DNA of 64,000 bases, from contig CAWVRF010001071.1 in assembly GCA_963932465.1 (NCBI GenBank), forward strand, positions 62,001 to 126,000. The letters are read 5' to 3'. The notes under the pieces are model-generated. The model was not told the origin of the DNA. It made no database searches and saw only the letters and a program-made list of their open reading frames with translations. This document shows positions 31,223 through 44,232 of the stretch, piece by piece. Origin of the DNA: Maratus speciosus (taxonomy: Eukaryota; Arthropoda; Arachnida; Araneae; Salticidae). Positions within the stretch are counted from its first letter, which is position 1, and each line of letters begins with the position of its first letter. The translations under genes and the position numbers were made by a program.

Positions 31223-33824
31223 TATATTCAAGGAGTGCCTGATATAGATTGGTGCTGATTAGTTTTAGGTGTAAATAGTCCAGCAGGGGGCGCTGCTATG
31301 CTGCATCTTGCAGGATTTCCGCAATAGCTCTATCTCAAGCACTACTGCAAGGATTTTTTATAAAACGTCAGATTCAGTAACTCCTTGATATGAGATGATG
31401 CTGTTTACGTTTAGGTGCAAATCGCCCAACAGATGGCGCTGCTACGCTGCATTTTACAGGATTTACACTATTTTTGCAGTAGCTCTATCTCAAAAACTAA
31501 TGCAGACATTTTCATCAAACTTCGAATTCATTTAGTCCTTGATATGAAATTATGCTGACTACGTGTTGGTGCAAATCGGCCATTAGGTGGCGCTGCTGTG
31601 CTACATTTAGGACGATTTCCTCAATAGCTCTATCTCAAGAACTAATGCACGAATTTTCATCAAACTTCAGATTCAAGTATACCTTGATTAATATTACTGC
31701 TGATTATGTGTTGGTGCAAATTGCTCAACAGGTGGCGCTGCTAAGCTGCATTTTTCATGATTTGCGCAATAGCTCTATCTCAAGAACTAATGCACGAATT
31801 TTCTCCAAATTTTATATTCAGAAGACGTTGATATAAGATGATGATGATTAGGTTCTGGTGTAAATCATCTTGTATGTGGCGCTGCTATGCTGAATTTTGC
31901 TGGATTTTCACGATTTCAGCGACAGTCATACCGCAAGAATAATGCACGAATTTCATCTTTTTAGAATCCTTATGATAAGCATAGATTGCCATTTAATTTA
32001 GGCAAAGTGATAACGAATTTTGAAGTATTGACATGTATGAGATAGAAGAAAGTATTAGGATTGGTACATCCGACTAGTTTTTCTTTGAATAGGGCTGTAA
32101 CATTATTGCAGACGTATAAAAAAGATAGTTGTTATAGTATACAAAATGTGTTGAAAAGCGCGCTATATCTATGCTGTATGCATAATTTTTCGTTCTTGTT
32201 GTTTTTTCTTTGAATAGGGTAGTAACATTACATCAGATGGACAAACAAGTAATTAAATTTAAAAAATATAAAAACCCGACTGAATAAAAGCCAACTATAC
32301 GCGCAGATACGCGTGAAACACATAACCCTCCTTTTCAGTCGGGTAATAATAAAGTCTAATCGTTTTATAGATTGTTTTATTCGCTAGGTATCAAATCTAT
32401 CTTTAAATATTACTCCAATTTCAATCGAGGTACCGTGGCCGAGCGGTCTGAGGCGCTGTTAAAAGAAACCGGTCTTTTCGGATGCGTGGGTTCGAATCCC
32501 ACCGCTGCCAAAATGAAGGTTTTGTTAGTAATATTCATTTTTTTCCCGTAAAAGCCAATAAATTATGCAGTTTCCATTTAAAGATTTCTTTTCGAGATAT
32601 GCGAAATATTTTGGCGATAATTAAAATTCATTTCAGAAGAATAATTTTATTCCGCGTTCAAAGTGGCTGAATGAGGAAATTTAATTTTTAAATTATCATT
32701 TATTAAAATATTCAGAATCATAGGTTATTTTCAAACCCATGTTACAATAACAGAAGATTCTAACGGACATTTTTAAGGTAAAAAATAATCACATGCTCTC
32801 AAATTGTGCATGCATTAGCGTAATCACGGGATGAACAGGTCCCGTGTTGCAATTCCGCGGTAAAACTTACTTATAAAAATACAGATACGCCAGATAATTG
32901 TATAAATAAATGAGTTTTTTTTTATGTTTAATTCTAATTTCTTTTAATAATATATTAAATTTAAAAAATCAAAAAACTCGACAGCGTAAAAAGCGAAATA
33001 TTTAATTATTTCTCATCAATATGAAACTATTTTTTTATATTTCTTAATTTTTTTTTATTTACTTGTATTGATGACTTTTAAGTTGTGTTTAATTATTAGT
33101 TCCTATCTACAAACACTCTTTTGATGAGGCCTAAAGATGTCTATTATGAAGGTTAGAGTTACAGTAAATGTAGCGATTCAAAGTACACAACTTCCATTTT
33201 TTATAATATTTAAACAAAGCTTCTGGCTACAAAATAGTCAATGAAACATCGTCTTCATTTTGAAAGTCCTGTCCAAGGATATGCCACTCAATATGGTGCG
33301 TAAATTTTTTTTTCGTCTCTACCGCCATTTGTATTTTACGGCCGCCATTTTGAATTTATAAAAACAAATCTTATCCTATAACCATCGGAAGATTAAGACA
33401 AATCGATAGAAACCTCATTCATAAAAATCCATCCAGCCGTTGAGATGTTTCGAGGGTATAAAGAAATCCACATACACAGATACGCGTGAAACACATAACC
33501 CTTCTTTTCAGTCGGGTAAAAAGATAGTTGTTATAGTATATTCAGAATGTGTTGGAAAGTGCGCTATAATCTATGCTGTATGCATAAATTTTCATTTTTT
33601 TTTTAATTTCTTCTATCTTTACTAGAAGAAAGTATTGGATTCATGAAAATTTTCGACTTCCGGTTTTTGACGGATTTTCTCGTTTTAGGGATCAGAGATT
33701 CCAAAAAACAAGTTTTTACAAAATGTCTGTCTGTGAGCCTGTTTCTCTGTCTGTCTGTCTTTACGTGACACAAATATTGTGGGCGTTCTATCTCAAGAAC
33801 TAATGCACGGAATTGAATAAAAAA
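31223..33824 (+). repeat. Unit 13 (type B, ending in type A)
   Basis: Same diagnostic states as unit 11, including type A at 2456. Confidence 0.98.
32429..32510 (+). tRNA. tRNA-Leu-like element, unit 13
   Basis: G42 form, identical to unit 3. Confidence 0.78.
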
Positions 33825-36426
33825 TATATTCAAGGAGTGCCTGATATAGATTGGTGCTGATTAGTTTTAGGTGTAAATAGTCCAGCAGGGGGCGCTGCTA
33901 TGCTGCATCTTGCAGGATTTCCGCAATAGCTCTATCTCAAGCACTACTGCAAGGATTTTTTATAAAACGTCAGATTCAGTAACTCCTTGATATGAGATGA
34001 TGCTGTTTACGTTTAGGTGCAAATCGCCCAACAGATGGCGCTGCTACGCTGCATTTTACAGGATTTACACTATTTTTGCAGTAGCTCTATCTCAAAAACT
34101 AATGCAGACATTTTCATCAAACTTCGAATTCATTTAGTCCTTGATATGAAATTATGCTGACTACGTGTAGGTGCAAATCGGCCATTAGGTGGCGCTGCTG
34201 TGCTACATTTAGGACGATTTCCTCAATAGCTCTATCTCAAGAACTAATGCACGAATTTTCATCAAACTTCAGATTCAAGTATACCTTGATTAATATTACT
34301 GCTGATTATGTGTTGGTGCAAATTGCTCAACAGGTGGCGCTGCTAAGCTGCATTTTCCATGATTTGCGCAATAGCTCTATCTCAAGAACTAATGCACGAA
34401 TTTTCTCCAAATTTTATATTCAGAAGACGTTGATATAAGATGATGATGATTAGGTTCTGGTGTAAATCATCTTGTATGTGGCGCTGCTATGCTGAATTTT
34501 GCTGGATTTTCACGATTTCAGCGACAGTCATACCGCAAGAATAATGCACGAATTTCATCTTTTTAGAATCTTTATGATAAGCATAGATTGCCATTTAATT
34601 TAGGCAAAGTGATAACGAATTTTGAAGTGTTGACATGTATGAGATAGAAGAAAGTATTGGGATTGGTACATCCGACTAGTTTTCCTTTGAATAGGGCTGT
34701 AACATTACTGCAGACGTATAAAAAAGATAGTTGTTATAGTATTCAGAATGTGTTGGAAAGCGCCCTATATCTATGCTGTATGCATAATTTTTCGTTCTTG
34801 TTGTTTTTTCTTTGAATAGGGTAGTAACATTACATCAGATGGACAAACAAGTAATTAAATTTAAAAAATATAAAAACCCGACTGAATAAAAGCCAACTAT
34901 ACGCGCAGATACGCGTGAAACACATAACCCTCCTTTTCAGTCGGGTAATAATAAAGTCTAATCGTTTTATAGATTGTTTTATTCGATAGGTATCAAATCT
35001 ATCTTTAAATATTACTCCAATTTCAATCGAGGTACCGTGGCCGAGCGGTCTGAGGCGCTGTTAAAAGAAACCTGTCTTTTCGGATGCGTGGGTTCGAATC
35101 CCACCGCTGCCAAAATGAAGGTTTTGTTAGTAATATTCATTTTTTTCCCGTAAAAGCCAATAAATTATGCAGTTTCCATTTAAAGATTTCTTTTCGAGAT
35201 ATGCGAAATATTTTGGCGATAATTAAAATTCATTTCAGAAGAATAATTTTATTCCGCGTTCAAAGTGGCTGAATGAGGAAATTTAATTTTTAAATTATCA
35301 TTTATTAAAATATTCAGAATCATAGGTTATTTTCAAACCCATGTTACAATAACAGAAGATTCTAACGGACATTTTTAAGGTAAAAAATAATCACATGCTC
35401 TCAAATTGTGCATGCATTAGCGTAATCACGGGATGAACAGGTCCCGTGTTGCAATTCCGCGGTAAAACTTACTTATAAAAATACAGATACGCCAGATAAT
35501 TGTATAAATAAATGAGTTTTTTTTTATGTTTAATTCTAATTTCTTTTAATAATATATTAAATTTTAAAAATCAAAAAACTTGACTGCGTAAAAAGCGAAA
35601 TATTTAATTATTTCTCATCAATATGAAACTATTTTTTTATATTTCTTAATTTTTTTTTATTTACTTGTATTGATGACTTTTAAGTTGTGTTTAATTATTA
35701 GTTCCTATCTACAAACACTCTTTTGATGAGGCCTAAAGATGTCTATTATGAAGGTTAGAGTTACAGTAAATGTAGCGATTCAAAGTACACAACTTCCATT
35801 TTTTATAATATTTAAACAAAGCTTCTGGCTACAAAATAGTCAATGAAACATCGTCTTCATTTTGAAAGTCCTGTCCAAGGATATGCCACTCAATATGGTG
35901 CGTAAATTTTTTTTTCGTCTCTACCGCCATTTGTATTTTACGGCCGCCATTTTGAATTTATAAAAACAAATCTTATCCTATAACCATCGGAAGATTAAGA
36001 CAAATCGATAGAAACCTCATTCATAAAAATCCATCCAGCCGTTGAGATGTTTCGAGGGTATAAAGAAATCCACATACACAGATACGCGTGAAACACATAA
36101 CCCTTCTTTTCAGTCGGGTAAAAAGATAGTTGTTATAGTATATTCAGAATGTGTTGGAAAGTGCGCTATAATCTATGCTGTATGCATAAATTTTCATTTT
36201 TTTTTTAATTTCTTCTATCTTTACTAGAAGAAAGTATTGGATTCATGAAAATTTTCGACTTCCGGTTTTTGACGGATTTACTCGTTTTAGGGATCAGAGA
36301 TTCCAAAAAACAAGTTTTTACAAAATGTCTGTCTGTGAGCCTGTTTCTCTGTCTGTCTGTCTTTACGTGACACAAATATTGTGGGCGTTCTATCTCAAGA
36401 ACTAATGCACGGAATTGAATAAAAAA
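33825..36426 (+). repeat. Unit 14 (type A, ending in type B)
   Basis: Same states as unit 12 (345 A, 1162 A, 1249 T, 1303 T). Last type A unit of the window. Confidence 0.98.
35031..35112 (+). tRNA. tRNA-Leu-like element, unit 14
   Basis: T42 form, identical to unit 2. Confidence 0.78.
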
Positions 36427-39028
36427 TATATTCAAGGAGTGCCTGATATAGATTGGTGCTGATTAGTTTTAGGTGTAAATAGTCCAGCAGGGGGCGCTGC
36501 TATGCTGCATCTTGCAGGATTTCCGCAATAGCTCTATCTCAAGCACTACTGCAAGGATTTTTTATAAAACGTCAGATTCAGTAACTCCTTGATATGAGAT
36601 GATGCTGTTTACGTTTAGGTGCAAATCGCCCAACAGATGGCGCTGCTACGCTGCATTTTACAGGATTTACACTATTTTTGCAGTAGCTCTATCTCAAAAA
36701 CTAATGCAGACATTTTCATCAAACTTCGAATTCATTTAGTCCTTGATATGAAATTATGCTGACTACGTGTTGGTGCAAATCGGCCATTAGGTGGCGCTGC
36801 TGTGCTACATTTAGGACGATTTCCTCAATAGCTCTATCTCAAGAACTAATGCACGAATTTTCATCAAACTTCAGATTCAAGTATACCTTGATTAATATTA
36901 CTGCTGATTATGTGTTGGTGCAAATTGCTCAACAGGTGGCGCTGCTAAGCTGCATTTTTCATGATTTGCGCAATAGCTCTATCTCAAGAACTAATGCACG
37001 AATTTTCTCCAAATTTTATATTCAGAAGACGTTGATATAAGATGATGATGATTAGGTTCTGGTGTAAATCATCTTGTATGTGGCGCTGCTATGCTGAATT
37101 TTGCTGGATTTTCACGATTTCAGCGACAGTCATACCGCAAGAATAATGCACGAATTTCATCTTTTTAGAATCCTTATGATAAGCATAGATTGCCATTTAA
37201 TTTAGGCAAAGTGATAACGAATTTTGAAGTATTGACATGTATGAGATAGAAGAAAGTATTAGGATTGGTACATCCGACTAGTTTTTCTTTGAATAGGGCT
37301 GTAACATTATTGCAGACGTATAAAAAAGATAGTTGTTATAGTATACAAAATGTGTTGAAAAGCGCGCTATATCTATGCTGTATGCATAATTTTTCGTTCT
37401 TGTTGTTTTTTCTTTGAATAGGGTAGTAACATTACATCAGATGGACAAACAAGTAATTAAATTTAAAAAATATAAAAACCCGACTGAATAAAAGCCAACT
37501 ATACGCGCAGATACGCGTGAAACACATAACCCTCCTTTTCAGTCGGGTAATAATAAAGTCTAATCGTTTTATAGATTGTTTTATTCGCTAGGTATCAAAT
37601 CTATCTTTAAATATTACTCCAATTTCAATCGAGGTACCGTGGCCGAGCGGTCTGAGGCGCTGTTAAAAGAAACCGGTCTTTTCGGATGCGTGGGTTCGAA
37701 TCCCACCGCTGCCAAAATGAAGGTTTTGTTAGTAATATTCATTTTTTTCCCGTAAAAGCCAATAAATTATGCAGTTTCCATTTAAAGATTTCTTTTCGAG
37801 ATATGCGAAATATTTTGGCGATAATTAAAATTCATTTCAGAAGAATAATTTTATTCCGCGTTCAAAGTGGCTGAATGAGGAAATTTAATTTTTAAATTAT
37901 CATTTATTAAAATATTCAGAATCATAGGTTATTTTCAAACCCATGTTACAATAACAGAAGATTCTAACGGACATTTTTAAGGTAAAAAATAATCACATGC
38001 TCTCAAATTGTGCATGCATTAGCGTAATCACGGGATGAACAGGTCCCGTGTTGCAATTCCGCGGTAAAACTTACTTATAAAAATACAGATACGCCAGATA
38101 ATTGTATAAATAAATGAGTTTTTTTTTATGTTTAATTCTAATTTCTTTTAATAATATATTAAATTTAAAAAATCAAAAAACTCGACAGCGTAAAAAGCGA
38201 AATATTTAATTATTTCTCATCAATATGAAACTATTTTTTTATATTTCTTAATTTTTTTTTATTTACTTGTATTGATGACTTTTAAGTTGTGTTTAATTAT
38301 TAGTTCCTATCTACAAACACTCTTTTGATGAGGCCTAAAGATGTCTATTATGAAGGTTAGAGTTACAGTAAATGTAGCGATTCAAAGTACACAACTTCCA
38401 TTTTTTATAATATTTAAACAAAGCTTCTGGCTACAAAATAGTCAATGAAACATCGTCTTCATTTTGAAAGTCCTGTCCAAGGATATGCCACTCAATATGG
38501 TGCGTAAATTTTTTTTTCGTCTCTACCGCCATTTGTATTTTACGGCCGCCATTTTGAATTTATAAAAACAAATCTTATCCTATAACCATCGGAAGATTAA
38601 GACAAATCGATAGAAACCTCATTCATAAAAATCCATCCAGCCGTTGAGATGTTTCGAGGGTATAAAGAAATCCACATACACAGATACGCGTGAAACACAT
38701 AACCCTTCTTTTCAGTCGGGTAAAAAGATAGTTGTTATAGTATATTCAGAATGTGTTGGAAAGTGCGCTATAATCTATGCTGTATGCATAAATTTTCATT
38801 TTTTTTTTAATTTCTTCTATCTTTACTAGAAGAAAGTATTGGATTCATGAAAATTTTCGACTTCCGGTTTTTGACGGATTTACTCGTTTTAGGGATCAGA
38901 GATTCCAAAAAACAAGTTTTTACAAAATGTCTGTCTGTGAGCCTGTTTCTCTGTCTGTCTGTCTTTACGTGACACAAATATTGTGGGCGTTCTATCTCAA
39001 GAACTAATGCACGGAATTGAATAAAAAA
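36427..39028 (+). repeat. Unit 15 (type B)
   Basis: Like units 11 and 13, but also type B at 2456. It is the first of the unbroken type B run. Confidence 0.98.
37633..37714 (+). tRNA. tRNA-Leu-like element, unit 15
   Basis: G42 form, identical to unit 3. Confidence 0.78.
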
Positions 39029-41630
39029 TATATTCAAGGAGTGCCTGATATAGATTGGTGCTGATTAGTTTTAGGTGTAAATAGTCCAGCAGGGGGCGCT
39101 GCTATGCTGCATCTTGCAGGATTTCCGCAATAGCTCTATCTCAAGCACTACTGCAAGGATTTTTTATAAAACGTCAGATTCAGTAACTCCTTGATATGAG
39201 ATGATGCTGTTTACGTTTAGGTGCAAATCGCCCAACAGATGGCGCTGCTACGCTGCATTTTACAGGATTTACACTATTTTTGCAGTAGCTCTATCTCAAA
39301 AACTAATGCAGACATTTTCATCAAACTTCGAATTCATTTAGTCCTTGATATGAAATTATGCTGACTACGTGTTGGTGCAAATCGGCCATTAGGTGGCGCT
39401 GCTGTGCTACATTTAGGACGATTTCCTCAATAGCTCTATCTCAAGAACTAATGCACGAATTTTCATCAAACTTCAGATTCAAGTATACCTTGATTAATAT
39501 TACTGCTGATTATGTGTTGGTGCAAATTGCTCAACAGGTGGCGCTGCTAAGCTGCATTTTTCATGATTTGCGCAATAGCTCTATCTCAAGAACTAATGCA
39601 CGAATTTTCTCCAAATTTTATATTCAGAAGACGTTGATATAAGATGATGATGATTAGGTTCTGGTGTAAATCATCTTGTATGTGGCGCTGCTATGCTGAA
39701 TTTTGCTGGATTTTCACGATTTCAGCGACAGTCATACCGCAAGAATAATGCACGAATTTCATCTTTTTAGAATCCTTATGATAAGCATAGATTGCCATTT
39801 AATTTAGGCAAAGTGATAACGAATTTTGAAGTATTGACATGTATGAGATAGAAGAAAGTATTAGGATTGGTACATCCGACTAGTTTTTCTTTGAATAGGG
39901 CTGTAACATTATTGCAGACGTATAAAAAAGATAGTTGTTATAGTATACAAAATGTGTTGAAAAGCGCGCTATATCTATGCTGTATGCATAATTTTTCGTT
40001 CTTGTTGTTTTTTCTTTGAATAGGGTAGTAACATTACATCAGATGGACAAACAAGTAATTAAATTTAAAAAATATAAAAACCCGACTTAATAAAAGCCAA
40101 CTATACGCGCAGATACGCGTGAAACACATAACCCTCCTTTTCAGTCGGGTAATAATAAAGTCTAATCGTTTTATAGATTGTTTTATTCGCTAGGTATCAA
40201 ATCTATCTTTAAATATTACTCCAATTTCAATCGAGGTACCGTGGCCGAGCGGTCTGAGGCGCTGTTAAAAGAAACCGGTCTTTTCGGATGCGTGGGTTCG
40301 AATCCCACCGCTGCCAAAATGAAGGTTTTGTTAGTAATATTCATTTTTTTCCCGTAAAAGCCAATAAATTATGCAGTTTCCATTTAAAGATTTCTTTTCG
40401 AGATATGCGAAATATTTTGGCGATAATTAAAATTCATTTCAGAAGAATAATTTTATTCCGCGTTCAAAGTGGCTGAATGAGGAAATTTAATTTTTAAATT
40501 ATCATTTATTAAAATATTCAGAATCATAGGTTATTTTCAAACCCATGTTACAATAACAGAAGATTCTAACGGACATTTTTAAGGTAAAAAATAATCACAT
40601 GCTCTCAAATTGTGCATGCATTAGCGTAATCACGGGATGAACAGGTCCCGTGTTGCAATTCCGCGGTAAAACTTACTTATAAAAATACAGATACGCCAGA
40701 TAATTGTATAAATAAATGAGTTTTTTTTTATGTTTAATTCTAATTTCTTTTAATAATATATTAAATTTAAAAAATCAAAAAACTCGACAGCGTAAAAAGC
40801 GAAATATTTAATTATTTCTCATCAATATGAAACTATTTTTTTATATTTCTTAATTTTTTTTTATTTACTTGTATTGATGACTTTTAAGTTGTGTTTAATT
40901 ATTAGTTCCTATCTACAAACACTCTTTTGATGAGGCCTAAAGATGTCTATTATGAAGGTTAGAGTTACAGTAAATGTAGCGATTCAAAGTACACAACTTC
41001 CATTTTTTATAATATTTAAACAAAGCTTCTGGCTACAAAATAGTCAATGAAACATCGTCTTCATTTTGAAAGTCCTGTCCAAGGATATGCCACTCAATAT
41101 GGTGCGTAAATTTTTTTTTCGTCTCTACCGCCATTTGTATTTTACGGCCGCCATTTTGAATTTATAAAAACAAATCTTATCCTATAACCATCGGAAGGTT
41201 AAGACAAATCGATAGAAACCTCATTCATAAAAATCCATCCAGCCGTTGAGATGTTTCGAGGGTATAAAGAAATCCACATACACAGATACGCGTGAAACAC
41301 ATAACCCTTCTTTTCAGTCGGGTAAAAAGATAGTTGTTATAGTATATTCAGAATGTGTTGGAAAGTGCGCTATAATCTATGCTGTATGCATAAATTTTCA
41401 TTTTTTTTTAAATTTCTTCTATCTTTACTAGAAGAAAGTATTGGATTCATGAAAATTTTCGACTTCCGGTTTTTGACGGATTTACTCGTTTTAGGGATCA
41501 GAGATTCCAAAAAACAAGTTTTTACAAAATGTCTGTCTGTGAGCCTGTTTCTCTGTCTGTCTGTCTTTACGTGACACAAATATTGTGGGCGTTCTATCTC
41601 AAGAACTAATGCACGGAATTGAATAAAAAA
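39029..41630 (+). repeat. Unit 16 (type B)
   Basis: T at 1060 breaks the left arm of the 11-bp inverted repeat, shared only with unit 18. Private changes are G at 2170 and A in the last base of the T-run at about 2382. Confidence 0.98.
40235..40316 (+). tRNA. tRNA-Leu-like element, unit 16
   Basis: G42 form, identical to unit 3. Confidence 0.78.
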
Positions 41631-44232
41631 TATATTCAAGGAGTGCCTGATATAGATTGGTGCTGATTAGTTTTAGGTGTAAATAGTCCAGCAGGGGGCG
41701 CTGCTATGCTGCATCTTGCAGGATTTCCGCAATAGCTCTATCTCAAGCACTACTGCAAGGATTTTTTATAAAACGTCAGATTCAGTAACTCCTTGATATG
41801 AGATGATGCTGTTTACGTTTAGGTGCAAATCGCCCAACAGATGGCGCTGCTACGCTGCATTTTACAGGATTTACACTATTTTTGCAGTAGCTCTATCTCA
41901 AAAACTAATGCAGACATTTTCATCAAACTTCGAATTCATTTAGTCCTTGATATGAAATTATGCTGACTACGTGTTGGTGCAAATCGGCCATTAGGTGGCG
42001 CTGCTGTGCTACATTTAGGACGATTTCCTCAATAGCTCTATCTCAAGAACTAATGCACGAATTTTCATCAAACTTCAGATTCAAGTATACCTTGATTAAT
42101 ATTACTGCTGATTATGTGTTGGTGCAAATTGCTCAACAGGTGGCGCTGCTAAGCTGCATTTTTCATGATTTGCGCAATAGCTCTATCTCAAGAACTAATG
42201 CACGAATTTTCTCCAAATTTTATATTCAGAAGACGTTGATATAAGATGATGATGATTAGGTTCTGGTGTAAATCATCTTGTATGTGGCGCTGCTATGCTG
42301 AATTTTGCTGGATTTTCACGATTTCAGCGACAGTCATACCGCAAGAATAATGCACGAATTTCATCTTTTTAGAATCCTTATGATAAGCATAGATTGCCAT
42401 TTAATTTAGGCAAAGTGATAACGAATTTTGAAGTATTGACATGTATGAGATAGAAGAAAGTATTAGGATTGGTACATCCGACTAGTTTTTCTTTGAATAG
42501 GGCTGTAACATTATTGCAGACGTATAAAAAAGATAGTTGTTATAGTATACAAAATGTGTTGAAAAGCGCGCTATATCTATGCTGTATGCATAATTTTTCG
42601 TTCTTGTTGTTTTTTCTTTGAATAGGGTAGTAACATTACATCAGATGGACAAACAAGTAATAAAATTTAAAAAATATAAAAACCCGACTGAATAAAAGCC
42701 AACTATACGCGCAGATACGCGTGAAACACATAACCCTCCTTTTCAGTCGGGTAATAATAAAGTCTAATCGTTTTATAGATTGTTTTATTCGATAGGTATC
42801 AAATCTATCTTTAAATATTACTCCAATTTCAATCGAGGTACCGTGGCCGAGCGGTCTGAGGCGCTGTTAAAAGAAACCTGTCTTTTCGGATGCGTGGGTT
42901 CGAATCCCACCGCTGCCAAAATGAAGGTTTTGCTAGTAATATTCATTTTTTTCCCGTAAAAGCCAATAAATTATGCAGTTTCCATTTAAAGATTTCTTTT
43001 CGAGATATGCGAAATATTTTGGCGATAATTAAAATTCATTTCAGAAGAATAATTTTATTCCGCGTTCAAAGTGGCTGAATGAGGAAATTTAATTTTTAAA
43101 TTATCATTTATTAAAATATTCAGAATCATAGGTTATTTTCAAACCCATGTTACAATAACAGAAGATTCTAACGGACATTTTTAAGGTAAAAAATAATCAC
43201 ATGCTCTCAAATTGTGCATGCATTAGCGTAATCACGGGATGAACAGGTCCCGTGTTGCAATTCCGCGGTAAAACTTACTTATAAAAATACAGATACGCCA
43301 GATAATTGTATAAATAAATGAGTTTTTTTTTATGTTTAATTCTAATTTCTTTTAATAATATATTAAATTTAAAAAATCAAAAAACTCGACAGCGTAAAAA
43401 GCGAAATATTTAATTATTTCTCATCAATATGAAACTATTTTTTTATATTTCTTAATTTTTTTTTATTTACTTGTATTGATGACTTTTAAGTTGTGTTTAA
43501 TTATTAGTTCCTATCTACAAACACTCTTTTGATGAGGCCTAAAGATGTCTATTATGAAGGTTAGAGTTACAGTAAATGTAGCGATTCAAAGTACACAACT
43601 TCCATTTTTTATAATATTTAAACAAAGCTTCTGGCTACAAAATAGTCAATGAAACATCGTCTTCATTTTGAAAGTCCTGTCCAAGGATATGCCACTCAAT
43701 ATGGTGCGTAAATTTTTTTTTCGTCTCTACCGCCATTTGTATTTTACGGCCGCCATTTTGAATTTATAAAAACAAATCTTATCCTATAACCATCGGAAGA
43801 TTAAGACAAATCGATAGAAACCTCATTCATAAAAATCCATCCAGCCGTTGAGATGTTTCGAGGGTATAAAGAAATCCACATACACAGATACGCGTGAAAC
43901 ACATAACCCTTCTTTTCAGTCGGGTAAAAAGATAGTTGTTATAGTATATTCAGAATGTGTTGGAAAGTGCGCTATAATCTATGCTGTATGCATAAATTTT
44001 CATTTTTTTTTTAATTTCTTCTATCTTTACTAGAAGAAAGTATTGGATTCATGAAAATTTTCGACTTCCGGTTTTTGACGGATTTACTCGTTTTAGGGAT
44101 CAGAGATTCCAAAAAACAAGTTTTTACAAAATGTCTGTCTGTGAGCCTGTTTCTCTGTCTGTCTGTCTTTACGTGACACAAATATTGTGGGCGTTCTATC
44201 TCAAGAACTAATGCACGGAATTGAATAAAAAA
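41631..44232 (+). repeat. Unit 17 (type B)
   Basis: First unit with A at 1032 (units 17-21). Combines 1162 A, 1249 T and 1303 C, a combination otherwise seen in units 2 and 19-21. Confidence 0.98.
42837..42918 (+). tRNA. tRNA-Leu-like element, unit 17
   Basis: T42 form, identical to unit 2. Confidence 0.78.

Larger units (their letters stand above)
25180..38900 (+). repeat. Higher-order A-B dimer region, period 5204 bp
   Basis: In units 10-15 the type A and type B states alternate strictly. Switches fall between unit positions 1761 and 2456 each time, as seen in units 10, 11, 12, 13 and 14. Units 10, 12 and 14 share A at position 345, found nowhere else. Units 11, 13 and 15 match one another. 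The arrangement is a dimer repeated about three times, which implies amplification of a two-unit segment. The limits given are approximate. Confidence 0.85.

Noticed and set aside
41370..41639. 89-codon minus-strand and 73-codon plus-strand frames in unit 16
   Set aside because: They appear only because of a single T to A change at the end of the T-run. They are variants of the frames rejected above.
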